Source: Alphaproteobacteria bacterium (GTDB lineage Bacteria > Pseudomonadota > Alphaproteobacteria > UBA6615). From it: 64,000 bases of DNA. Positions 57,280 to 64,000 of the stretch are shown here, in pieces. Position 1 is the first letter of the stretch; each line of letters opens with the position of its first letter. The translations under genes and the position numbers were made by a program. Where the stretch lies: NCBI GenBank assembly GCA_009694135.1, contig SHVS01000002.1, positions 1 to 64,000 of the forward strand, written 5' to 3'. The notes below the pieces were generated by a model. The model was not told the DNA's origin. It ran no database searches and saw only the letters and a list, made by a program, of their open reading frames with translations.

Positions 57280-58190
57280 ATGACCAAGCTCAGTCTTACC
57301 AGCCCGATCTACTCCAACGAAGACAAGGCGCGCGAGCATCTTGAAAGCATCCTGTGGCCGACCGGCCCAGTTTGTCCGCGCTGTGGCGTGACCGAGGACC
57401 GTATCACCAAGCTGTCCGGCAAGAGCACCCGCCCCGGCGTCTACAAATGCAAGGATTGCCGTAAGCCGTTCTCTGTCACGGTCGGCACCGTTATGGAGCG
57501 GTCGCATATTCCACTGACCAAGTGGGTGCTGGCCGCTCAACTCATGTCGTCGAGTAAGAAGGGAATGTCGGCGCACCAAGTGCATCGGATGCTCGGCACG
57601 ACATACGAAACCGCATGGTTTCTCTTTCATCGGCTACGCGAAGCGACGGTCAGCCTCAACTCTGGTCCGCTTGGTGGCGCGAACAAAGTGGTTGAGCTGA
57701 CGAAAGCTATATCGGTGGCAAGGCCAAGAACAAGGCGTTCGGGCCACCACCGAAAAAAGCTGCTGTGTTCGCGCTTGTCGAGCGCGATGGCGAAGCGCGC
57801 TCGTTCCATGTCGCCAATGTCACTACTAAGACGTTGCGCCCGATCATGGTCAAACACGCCAGCCGCAAATCCTGGCTGATGACCGATGACAGCGCGGTCT
57901 ATCCGAAGATTGGGCGCGAGTTTGCTGGACATAGCTCAGTCAACCATAGCGCCGACGAATACGTGCGGCTTGGTGGGTTTGCGCACAGCAACAGCGTCGA
58001 GTCATTCTTCGCCATCCTCAAGCGCGGCGTGTATGGAACCTTCCACAGCGTAAGCGAAGCGCACTTGCATCGCTATCTGAGCGAGTGCGATTTTCGCTAC
58101 AACACTCGCAAGGTGTCCGATCCAGAGCGCGCCGAGTCGCTGCTACGCGGCACCAAGGGAAAGCGCCTCATGTACCGACAAGCTGACTAG
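57280..58190 (+). pseudogene. IS1595-family transposase, frameshifted
   Basis: The protein has the ISXO2/IS1595 layout: an N-terminal zinc ribbon (CPRCG ... CKDCRK, about residues 27-60), a helical DNA-binding part, then a DDE domain. Frame one runs to GGANKVVEL (57280 to about 57699). The continuation DESYIGGKAKNKAFG, with the first catalytic Asp at 57699, is in the -1 frame, which runs on through TDDSAVY and HSNSVESFFAILKRG to 58190. One missing base near 57697 explains the break, and it hits the catalytic Asp region. No classical slippery heptamer is seen, so programmed shifting is unlikely. GAGG at 57267-57270 supports ATG 57280. Confidence 0.85.
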
Positions 58191-58201
58191 GCCGCGAACG
58201 G

Positions 58202-58372
58202 CTAAGCAGAAGGCTCGCGCTTTTTTGCGTTGGCGCGCGAAGCGCCGGTCTGAGTAGGCTTCCCATTGCCGCGATCTCGCTTAGGGCGAGGTTGCGGCGG
58301 CGTCTCTAAAAGCCTGCGCAATAGCCGGTCACGCTTGCCCTCCGCATCTCGCCCAAGATGATCTCGGTTCAT
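58202..58372 (-). CDS. Small basic passenger ORF (56 residues)
   Basis: A short minus-strand frame starts MNRDHLGRDAEGKRDRLLRR and continues LLETPPQPRPKR to a basic, disordered tail. The amphipathic RDRLLRRLLETPPQP segment looks protein-like and resembles small proteins seen beside IS1595-type transposases, from memory. Function unknown. It lies between the transposase and the next passenger gene, in the opposite orientation to both. Confidence 0.45.
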   Translation of the reverse strand: MNRDHLGRDAEGKRDRLLRRLLETPPQPRPKRDRGNGKPTQTGASRANAKKREPSA

Positions 58373-58404
58373 CAAACTGCCTCAGAAGATAAGGCAACCC
58401 TAGC

Positions 58405-58947
58405 ATGGGAAAAGTCTCGGATAAATTGCCTGATTCGTTTGCGGCCCTGATTGGTCGAGTCGCCGACAAATGGTCTCAGTTTGAGTTTCATATTGATATG
58501 GGCATATGGCAACTTGCATGTGTTGAACAGCAACTCGGAGCTTGCATTACCGCCCAACTCTTATCGATCCATCCGAGGTTTAAGGCTTTTATCGCATTAG
58601 CTGAAATTCGCGGAGCAAAAGAAGGTACGCACAGGAAGCTGTCGAAATTTTATAGCGAAACGGCGAGCGGCCTATCAGACAGAAGGAATCGATGCCTGCA
58701 TGATCCGCGTATGATTGACAAAAAAACATCTGGCGTACACAGATTAGAAATTACAGCCAAACCAAAGCTACATTTCGGATTCAAACCCGAGTCAACCGAA
58801 GACGTCAAAAAATTAGTTTCAGAAATAGATGCCGCCGTTAGAGAGTTTATTTCTATCAGGAACGCGCTGTTTGAAGAGCTAAACGCGCTGTCTCCAGAAT
58901 CTCAGCCGAAACTTTCGCGAATAACTCTCGTCCTGGATCACTCATGA
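58405..58947 (+). CDS. Passenger protein with R-x4-H motif, unknown
   Basis: This 180-residue, predicted all-helical protein is encoded by markedly AT-richer DNA than the chromosome. The central segment SDRRNRCLHDPRMI contains RNRCLH, an R-x4-H pattern like the active site of HEPN ribonucleases, at the start of a predicted helix pair. The flanking helices (VADKWSQFEFHIDMGIWQLA and VSEIDAAVREFISIRNALFEELN) would suit a HEPN-like bundle. This is a motif-level suggestion, not a family match. The start is ATG 58405; the minus-strand gene overlaps its 3' end. Confidence 0.6.
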   Translation: MGKVSDKLPDSFAALIGRVADKWSQFEFHIDMGIWQLACVEQQLGACITAQLLSIHPRFKAFIALAEIRGAKEGTHRKLSKFYSETASGLSDRRNRCLHDPRMIDKKTSGVHRLEITAKPKLHFGFKPESTEDVKKLVSEIDAAVREFISIRNALFEELNALSPESQPKLSRITLVLDHS

Positions 58948-59077
58948 GATCACACCATCGCTCGGCAATTATTTCCGCGCCGGCCTTTATTGCCTCTGGC
59001 GTGACTTTGATTTTCTTATCTCTGGTCGCCGGCCTGTCGGCTTCTGGATAGCCTACGATACGTGGTACGTCAACCAT
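58856..59077 (-). CDS. Small passenger protein starting inside the right inverted repeat
   Basis: This 73-residue protein begins MVDVPRIVGYPEADRP, and its first codons are the inverted-repeat core itself. A helical C-terminal part reads KVTPEAIKAGAEIIAERWCDLM and VSAEILETARLALQ. GGGAA in the repeat could serve as ribosome site. It overlaps the 3' end of the R-x4-H gene by 92 bases in opposite orientation. An upstream in-frame start at 59113 would lie outside the element and is less likely. Function unknown. Confidence 0.45.
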   Translation of the reverse strand: MVDVPRIVGYPEADRPATRDKKIKVTPEAIKAGAEIIAERWCDLMSDPGRELFAKVSAEILETARLALQTARS

Positions 59078-59085
59078 AGAGTTCC
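59062..59085 (-). repeat. Right terminal inverted repeat of the IS1595-like element
   Basis: Inverted copy of 57215-57238 with three mismatches, all in the outer 10 bases of the 24; the inner 14-base core is identical. It also encodes the first codons of the 73-residue minus-strand gene. Confidence 0.75.
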
Positions 59086-59152
59086 CATAATACTGACAAA
59101 GACAGTATGGCACAGCGATAGGTCATTCCTTAGAGAACATGTACGACGGTTG

Positions 59153-59905
59153 ATGCTCGATCCAAATAAGAGAGAGAAGTTTGGCACAGAGTTCCTCGAC
59201 CGAGTTGTTTCTGCCTTAAATACACTAGAGCAACGCGCTTGGAAGGCGACGATTTTATCTTGTGTTCTTATTGGCGCTTTACTATTACAAACATTAGGAG
59301 CGAGCATTTCAATTGTATTACCTGGAATACAAATACAAAACGTAGATATTACTAAAGAGATAATTTTTCTTCTTGCAGTTTCTATAAACATATTTTCATC
59401 TTTTATTGCGTATGCTACTTATAGTCTTAGAATAATACGAGATGTCATGCTTGACGTGCTTTACGAAGATAAAACAGAAAGATATTTAGTGATCTCAACT
59501 ATTCCTGAATATCTTGGATCGTCAGCCGGCATTACACATAAACAAAATGATAATTTTCATTATACTATATACGGTTCAATATTAACATCTGTCGTTACAT
59601 TAATTCCTATGTTATTAGTAATTGGCGCTTTAATGATTCCGATACTTGTTCAGGTGTATATATTGATGGAGATTGTATACAATGGAAACGCTTCTGGCCC
59701 ATGGCACGATACTTTCGTTTGGTTATCAGTGCTGTTCATGATCGGCGGTCTTTTATTATCGATATCGCGTTACATTCCGATCCCATTTACTGACTACAGC
59801 GCCTTCAACGAGCTCATGGCGCTTCAAAAAAGCAACCCGGACTTGTTCAGAGATCGATTTAGAGAAATCATCGCCTCGGAAAATGATCGCTCCAAAAAAG
59901 AGTGA
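59153..59905 (+). CDS. AT-rich four-span membrane protein, unknown
   Basis: This 250-residue protein has predicted membrane segments at about residues 30-55, 68-90, 142-168 and 190-210 (for example IIFLLAVSINIFSSFIAYATY and VVTLIPMLLVIGALMIPILV). Soluble charged N- and C-terminal parts flank them. Base composition is far below the genome average, indicating transfer. The frame stays open upstream to the element edge and reads plausibly (SFLREHVRRLMLDPNKREKF), so the original 5' end may have been removed by the insertion. It converges on purD, 6 bases away. I do not recognise the family. Confidence 0.6.
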   Translation: MLDPNKREKFGTEFLDRVVSALNTLEQRAWKATILSCVLIGALLLQTLGASISIVLPGIQIQNVDITKEIIFLLAVSINIFSSFIAYATYSLRIIRDVMLDVLYEDKTERYLVISTIPEYLGSSAGITHKQNDNFHYTIYGSILTSVVTLIPMLLVIGALMIPILVQVYILMEIVYNGNASGPWHDTFVWLSVLFMIGGLLLSISRYIPIPFTDYSAFNELMALQKSNPDLFRDRFREIIASENDRSKKE

Positions 59906-59911
59906 CGCCCG

Positions 59912-61162
59912 CTATGGCGTCCGACCTATATCCCTGCGGCAAAACCCTTCCGGCCAGTCGATAAGGTCGATAGCGGCATAGGCTTTCGCCCGCGCCTCGG
60001 CATGCGTCGCGCCCAATGCGGTGACATTGAGCACCCGCCCGCCATCGGACAAAAGCCGCGTCCCGTCGCGCTTCGTGCCGGCGTGGAACAGGGTCACGCC
60101 GTCGAGCCCGGCCAGTTTCTCCGCGCCCCTAATCTCACTGCCTTTTTTGTATTCGCCCGGATAGCCCTTGGCGGCCAGGACCACGGTCAGCGCGGCTTCT
60201 TTCAGCCAGCGCAGGTGGAAATTCTTCAACACCTCGTCGCGGGCGGCGAGCAGCGCCGGGAGGATGTCGGACATCAGCCGGGGCAGAAGCACTTGCGTCT
60301 CCGGGTCGCCGAAGCGGGCGTTGAATTCCAAAACCTTCGGCCCGTCCCGGGTGAGCATCAGCCCGGCGAACAGCAGGCCCTTGAACGGGTGGCCCTCGGC
60401 GGCCATGGCATCCACCGCCCGTTGCAGAATGGTTTCGTGGATGCGCTTTTCCAGCGCGGCATCGACCAGCGGCACCGGGGTATAGGCGCCCATGCCGCCG
60501 GTATTCGGCCCCTGGTCGCCATCGAAGGCGCGTTTATGGTCCTGGGCAAAGCCAAAGGGCAGCGCGGTCTTGCCGTCGCACAGGGCGAAGGCGCTCACCT
60601 CAGGCCCTTCGAGGCGCTCTTCTATGACAAGCCGCCTTGACGCCATGCCAGTGGAGAAAAAGTACGTCGCTTCTAGCGTTTCCTCCGTTGTGCTACCGAC
60701 CACGACGCCCTTGCCGGCGGCCAGCCCGTCGACCTTCACCACCATTGGTGTATTCTCACGGCTAACGTAGTCGGCTGCCGCCTGCCCGCTGTCGAACACG
60801 CGATAGCGCGCTGTTGGGATACCGTGTTTCACGCACAGATCCTTCGCAAAGCTTTTTGATGCCTCGATGCGCGCGGCGGCGGCGCTCGGCCCGAAGGCCT
60901 TGATTCCCGCCCCTTCCAGCTTATCCACGAGCCCATTGGCGAGCGGCCCCTCCGGCCCGACGACGACGAAATCGATCTTCCGCTCGACGGCGAACGCCAC
61001 CAGCCGCGCGCTGTCGTCGGCGGCGATAGGCATGCATTCGGCCTCGGCGGCGATGCCTGCATTGCCCGGGGCGGCGTAGAGCTTCGAGGTCAGCGGCGAG
61101 GCGGCGATCGCCCAGGCCAGCGCATGTTCGCGCCCGCCGCCGCCCACGATCAGAATTCGCAT
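59912..61162 (-). CDS. purD: Phosphoribosylamine-glycine ligase
   Basis: This 416-residue ATP-grasp enzyme of purine synthesis makes GAR from phosphoribosylamine and glycine. It begins MRILIVGGGGREHALAW, then has the ATP-grasp segments MVVKVDGLAAGKGVVV and VIEERLEGPEVS. The metal/ATP-site phrase LEFNARFGDPETQVLLPRL is followed by the C-terminal AGTKRDG domain. It is divergent from xseA with 50 bases between. Confidence 0.96.
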   Translation of the reverse strand: MRILIVGGGGREHALAWAIAASPLTSKLYAAPGNAGIAAEAECMPIAADDSARLVAFAVERKIDFVVVGPEGPLANGLVDKLEGAGIKAFGPSAAAARIEASKSFAKDLCVKHGIPTARYRVFDSGQAAADYVSRENTPMVVKVDGLAAGKGVVVGSTTEETLEATYFFSTGMASRRLVIEERLEGPEVSAFALCDGKTALPFGFAQDHKRAFDGDQGPNTGGMGAYTPVPLVDAALEKRIHETILQRAVDAMAAEGHPFKGLLFAGLMLTRDGPKVLEFNARFGDPETQVLLPRLMSDILPALLAARDEVLKNFHLRWLKEAALTVVLAAKGYPGEYKKGSEIRGAEKLAGLDGVTLFHAGTKRDGTRLLSDGGRVLNVTALGATHAEARAKAYAAIDLIDWPEGFCRRDIGRTP

Positions 61163-61212
61163 AGGATCTCTCGTTTACATTTGCCGCAAATCGGAAGCTG
61201 TAAGTTATACTC

Positions 61213-62694
61213 ATGCCGGCGATGAGCGACCAACCCGCCTCTAACCTGCCCGCGGTCCTTGGCGTCAGTGAACTGGCGCAGGCCATTCGCCGCCTGCTCG
61301 AAGGCAGCTTCGAGTATGTGCGCGTGCGCGGCGAAATCTCGCAGCCCAAACTCGCCACCTCCGGCCATTGCTATCTGCGGCTCAAGGATGCCGAGTCCGT
61401 GCTGGATGCGGTGATTTGGCGCCCGGTCCTGGCCAAGCTCGGCATGAAGCCCGAGGAAGGGCTGGAGGTGATCGCGACCGGCAGGATCAGCGCCTATCCG
61501 GCGCGATCCTCGTACCAGCTCGTCATCGAGCGCATGGAAGTGGCGGGCGAAGGCGCGCTGCTAAAGCTGATTGCCGAGCGCAAGCGGCGGCTGGAAGCCG
61601 AGGGGCTGTTCGATCCCGCGCGCAAGAAGCCGATCCCCTATCTGCCGGAGGTGATCGGCGTCGTGACATCGCTCACCGGCGCGGTGATCCGCGATATTTT
61701 GCACCGTCTCGCCGAGCGCTTCCCGCGCCATGTGCTGATCTGGCCGGTGGCCGTGCAAGGCGAGGCTGCGCCGGCGCAGATCGCCGCCGCCATCGCCGGG
61801 TTCAACCGCCTGCAGCCGGGCGGAGCGGTGCCGCGACCGGATTTGATCATCGTCGCGCGCGGCGGCGGCAGCCTTGAAGATTTGATGGCCTTCAATGACG
61901 AGGCCGTGGTGCGCGCGGCGGCCGCGAGCCGCATCCCGCTGATTTCCGGCGTCGGCCACGAAACCGACACCACGCTGATCGACTTCGCCGCCGACCGGCG
62001 CGCGCCGACGCCGACGGCGGCGGCAGAAATGGCCGTGCCGGTGCGGAGCGAGCTGCTCACGCGGCTGGGCGAGCTTGGACGGCGACAAGAGGCTGCAGCG
62101 CTGCGGTTATTGAAAATCCTCGGTCAAGACGTGGCCGGTTTGGCGCGAGGTTTGCCGGAACCGCGCGCGATCCTGTCCACGGCCACACAGCGGCTCGACG
62201 AGCGCGGCGAACGCCTGACGCTCGCGCTCAAGGGCGCGCTCGAGCGCAAACGCACGATCCTGGCAAAATTGGCGCAGGCCCTGCCGACGCCGCGCGAACA
62301 GCTCGCCCGCGCTCAACTGCGCTTACAGGCCTTGGCGCGCGCGCAATCTCAAGCGATGCAAGCGGCGCTGCGCCACATCAGCGCGACGGCGACGCTGGAG
62401 GCACGCGGCGCACGCCTTGTGCGTGCCGTTTCGCGCATTGTCGAACGCGCGCAAGCAAAACTCTCCTCCACCAGCGGCAGGCTTGAGACCGTCTCCTATG
62501 CACGCACGCTCGCGCGCGGCTTCGCGTTGGTGCTCGATCCCGCCGGTCACGCGCTTGCGAGTGCGGCGGCGGCGACGCCCGGCATGGCGGTCACGCTCCG
62601 CTTCCAGGATGGCGCGCGCGGCGCGGTGATCGTGCAAGCGCCTAAGCCCACCCGCAGTAAACCCGCGAAACCCAGCCAGGGAAGCCTGTTATGA
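61213..62694 (+). CDS. xseA: Exodeoxyribonuclease VII large subunit
   Basis: The 493-residue nuclease subunit has an N-terminal OB-fold (VRGEISQPKLATSGHCYLRLKD), then the catalytic core with IGVVTSLTGAVIRDILH, RGGGSLEDLMAFNDEAVVRA and SGVGHETDTTLIDFAADRRAPTPTAAAE. A long coiled-coil C-terminal part follows. The starts at 61213 and 61222 are both possible, and neither has a strong ribosome site. The stop overlaps the M23 peptidase start by 4 bases. The small subunit xseB is not in the window. Confidence 0.95.
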   Translation: MPAMSDQPASNLPAVLGVSELAQAIRRLLEGSFEYVRVRGEISQPKLATSGHCYLRLKDAESVLDAVIWRPVLAKLGMKPEEGLEVIATGRISAYPARSSYQLVIERMEVAGEGALLKLIAERKRRLEAEGLFDPARKKPIPYLPEVIGVVTSLTGAVIRDILHRLAERFPRHVLIWPVAVQGEAAPAQIAAAIAGFNRLQPGGAVPRPDLIIVARGGGSLEDLMAFNDEAVVRAAAASRIPLISGVGHETDTTLIDFAADRRAPTPTAAAEMAVPVRSELLTRLGELGRRQEAAALRLLKILGQDVAGLARGLPEPRAILSTATQRLDERGERLTLALKGALERKRTILAKLAQALPTPREQLARAQLRLQALARAQSQAMQAALRHISATATLEARGARLVRAVSRIVERAQAKLSSTSGRLETVSYARTLARGFALVLDPAGHALASAAAATPGMAVTLRFQDGARGAVIVQAPKPTRSKPAKPSQGSLL

Positions 62695-63512
62695 CACGAA
62701 TTGCGCTTGGCGTTCTCGCCGCTTTGATCGCCCTGCCCGCCGCCGCCTGCCCGCTTGACATCGACCACAGCAAGCTGAAGCAAGGCGCGCTGGTGATCGG
62801 CAAGACAACGCCGGGCACCAAACTGGAATTCTACAAACGCGTGGTGCGTGTCGATGCGGCGACTGGGGCCTTCGTTATCGGGTTCGACCGCGACGCGCCG
62901 GCCGCGATGACCCTCGCCGTCACCTGTCCCGATGGCAAGAGCGAGCCGGTGAAACTCGCCATCGCCAAGCGCAAATATTCGATCGAGCGCCTCACCGGCT
63001 TGCCCGAGGAACAGGTGACTCCGCCGCCCGAGCTTTTGGAGCGCATCAAGCGCGAAGACGCCGTGATCCGCGCCGCGCGCGCCGACGACAATCCCTTGCC
63101 CTATTTCTTGCAAGGGTTTCAGTGGCCGGCGAAGGGGCGGTTATCGGGTTTCTATGGCGATCAGCGGTTTTTGAATGGAGAGCCGCGCGCGCCGCATCTC
63201 GGCCTCGACATCGCCGGCCCGGTGGGCACGCCGATTGCCGCGACCGCCGCCGGTATCGTCACCATGGCGGAGCGCGATCTGTTCTACACCGGCGGGACGG
63301 TGGTGATCGACCACGGCCACGGCGTGAACTCGGTCTATTCGCATCTGTCGGAAGTGAGAGTCGCGGTCGGCGATAAGCTCGCGGCCGGACAAAATATCGG
63401 GCGCATGGGCAAGACCGGGCGCGTCACCGGCCCGCATCTGCATTTCAATATCAACTGGTTCCAGCTGCGGCTCGATCCGGCGCTGGTGCTTGGTCCGCAG
63501 CCGCCGGCTTAA
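62691..63512 (+). CDS. M23 family metallopeptidase (LytM-type)
   Basis: This 273-residue exported protein has a signal peptide cut near AAACP, a beta-rich N-terminal domain (residues 25-140) and a C-terminal peptidase domain. The zinc ligands are H169 and D173 (HLGLDIA) and H251 in PHLHF, with H249 as the general base. With an intact site it is predicted to be an active peptidoglycan endopeptidase. Its ATG overlaps the xseA stop, and its 3' end overlaps lpxK by 62 bases on the other strand. Confidence 0.88.
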   Translation: MTRIALGVLAALIALPAAACPLDIDHSKLKQGALVIGKTTPGTKLEFYKRVVRVDAATGAFVIGFDRDAPAAMTLAVTCPDGKSEPVKLAIAKRKYSIERLTGLPEEQVTPPPELLERIKREDAVIRAARADDNPLPYFLQGFQWPAKGRLSGFYGDQRFLNGEPRAPHLGLDIAGPVGTPIAATAAGIVTMAERDLFYTGGTVVIDHGHGVNSVYSHLSEVRVAVGDKLAAGQNIGRMGKTGRVTGPHLHFNINWFQLRLDPALVLGPQPPA

Positions 63513-64000
63513 CGCGCGCCAGCAGCGGGGCGATCAGGTGCAACAGCGCGGCTTCGTCGGCGAAGGCGAGCGCGACCGGAACCGCCTCGGCCATTTTCCG
63601 CGCGTCCAGGGGCAGCCGCACCCAATCCTTCTCGGTCGTGACCAGCCGCGCCTTGGCTTTTACGGCGCGCTCGACCAAGGCCATGATTTCCTCCGGCCGA
63701 TAGCGATGGTGGTCGGCGAAGGGGACCGATTCCACCAGAGTGCAGCCAAGCTCCCTAAGCGTCGCGAAGAATTTCTCCGGCTGGCCGATGCCGGCAAATC
63801 CCAGCACACGCTCGCCTTTCAGTAGCTCGGCGGCGGGCGCAGGCTCCAGCCGCGCCGCAATCACGGGCACGGATATGTGCGCGCTAAAGCCGGTTTGATC
63901 GCGGTCGATCATCACGACCGCATCCGCGCGCGCCATCCCGCTTGCCGCCTCTTCGCGCAGCGGCCCGGCCGGCAAAACCCGGCCATTGCCGATGCCGCTG
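63451..64000 (-). CDS. lpxK: Tetraacyldisaccharide 4'-kinase, C-terminal part
   Basis: The last 183 residues of LpxK run off the right edge. Visible are GNGRVLPAGPLRE, ARADAVVMIDRD, VLGFAGIGQPEKFFATLRELG, FADHHRYRPEEI and LVTTEKDWVRLP, all characteristic of LpxK, which phosphorylates the lipid A precursor at the 4' position. The N-terminal Walker A motif is off-window. It ends inside the convergent M23 peptidase gene. Confidence 0.93.
   Translation of the reverse strand, partial: SGIGNGRVLPAGPLREEAASGMARADAVVMIDRDQTGFSAHISVPVIAARLEPAPAAELLKGERVLGFAGIGQPEKFFATLRELGCTLVESVPFADHHRYRPEEIMALVERAVKAKARLVTTEKDWVRLPLDARKMAEAVPVALAFADEAALLHLIAPLLARVKPAAADQAPAPDRAAAGTS

Larger units (their letters stand above)
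57215..59085. mobile_element. IS1595/ISXO2-like element with passenger genes
   Basis: The 1871-base element is bounded by 24-base inverted repeats (57215-57238 and 59062-59085; 21 of 24 positions match). It encodes a frameshifted IS1595-type transposase and three small passenger genes. IS1595-family elements are known to carry passengers. No 8-base target duplication is visible at these exact boundaries (CAATTTCT versus CATAATAC), so the insertion is old or the true tips differ slightly. GC content falls sharply in its right half. Confidence 0.7.

Noticed and set aside
57690..57705. Programmed -1 frameshift in the transposase
   Set aside because: The shift falls at the first catalytic Asp and no A-AAA-AAG or similar slippery heptamer or downstream stem is visible; a one-base loss is simpler.
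58944..59051. 35-codon hydrophobic frame overlapping the stop of the R-x4-H gene (ATGA)
   Set aside because: It is antisense to the 73-residue gene, whose sequence looks more protein-like; the hydrophobicity may be a by-product of the opposite strand.
57207..59093. Eight-base target duplication flanking the IS1595-like element
   Set aside because: CAATTTCT on the left and CATAATAC on the right do not match at the inferred boundaries, so no duplication is claimed.
61174..61211. xseA promoter (TTGCCG, 19 bases, TATACT)
   Set aside because: The implied transcription start would fall inside or at the xseA start region and the -35 match is weak; not solid enough to list.
1..64000. CRISPR array, rRNA genes or prophage
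   Set aside because: No regularly spaced repeats, rRNA segments or phage structural genes were found on either strand.

Overview
The window is about 64 kb of GC-rich, densely coding bacterial chromosome. Gene content points to an alphaproteobacterium, probably of the Rhodospirillales type: a near-complete hopanoid gene set, LPS genes, a DUF3035/BamF lipoprotein downstream of lspA, a paired M16 peptidase operon, and many ATGA start/stop overlaps. The genus cannot be fixed from the sequence alone.

Layout. 0-13 kb: alpha-glucan phosphorylase, a D-2-hydroxyacid dehydrogenase, Hsp20, oligopeptidase B, nicotinamidase, a YejA-like peptide-binding protein, phosphoglycerate mutase, a quinone oxidoreductase and a two-gene sulfite dehydrogenase (molybdopterin subunit plus cytochrome c). 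12.5-20.4 kb: a minus-strand surface-polysaccharide/LPS-core operon with four glycosyltransferases, an FkbM methyltransferase, a second methyltransferase, a sulfotransferase and an MsbA-type exporter, followed by tRNA-Arg(ACG). 20.6-22.2 kb: a lipoprotein, a DUF4864-like protein and xanthine phosphoribosyltransferase.

22.1-36.8 kb is the hopanoid region. A minus-strand pair (CDP-alcohol phosphatidyltransferase and the HpnM/MlaC-like protein) diverges from a plus-strand operon (hpnN, nucleotidyltransferase remnant, hpnA, hpnL, ispH, hpnH). That operon converges on a minus-strand operon (PhyH-like remnant, hpnB, hpnC, hpnD, shc, hpnG). Together these would make C30 precursors (IspH), squalene intermediates (HpnCD), hopene (Shc), extended hopanoids (HpnH, HpnG) and transport hopanoids (HpnM, HpnN). 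Several lesions are visible: hpnA carries an in-frame TAG, the nucleotidyltransferase and PhyH-like genes have each lost an internal block, and hpnE is absent from its usual place between hpnD and shc.

37-57 kb is mostly housekeeping: lytic transglycosylase, moaB, a PA0069-type radical SAM protein, ribF, a DUF2721 protein, ileS-lspA-bamF, two M16 peptidases, nitronate monooxygenase, pgi-mutL, rsmD-rluB, a C26 peptidase and tadA. TadA is expected to deaminate A34 of the tRNA-Arg(ACG) encoded at 20.4 kb. The most striking regulatory feature is the 158-base ileS leader. It has a sigma-70-like promoter placed so that transcription would begin at or near the ATG of a 19-codon leader ORF containing adjacent Ile codons, followed by an intrinsic terminator, which is the layout of a leaderless-leader-peptide attenuator.

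57.2-59.9 kb is foreign: an IS1595/ISXO2-like element bounded by 24-base inverted repeats, with a frameshifted transposase and three small passenger genes (one with an R-x4-H motif), next to an AT-rich membrane-protein gene. A second small accessory island of two unknown genes lies at 39.4-40.2 kb. The window closes with purD, divergent xseA, an M23 peptidase and the 3' part of lpxK running off the right edge.
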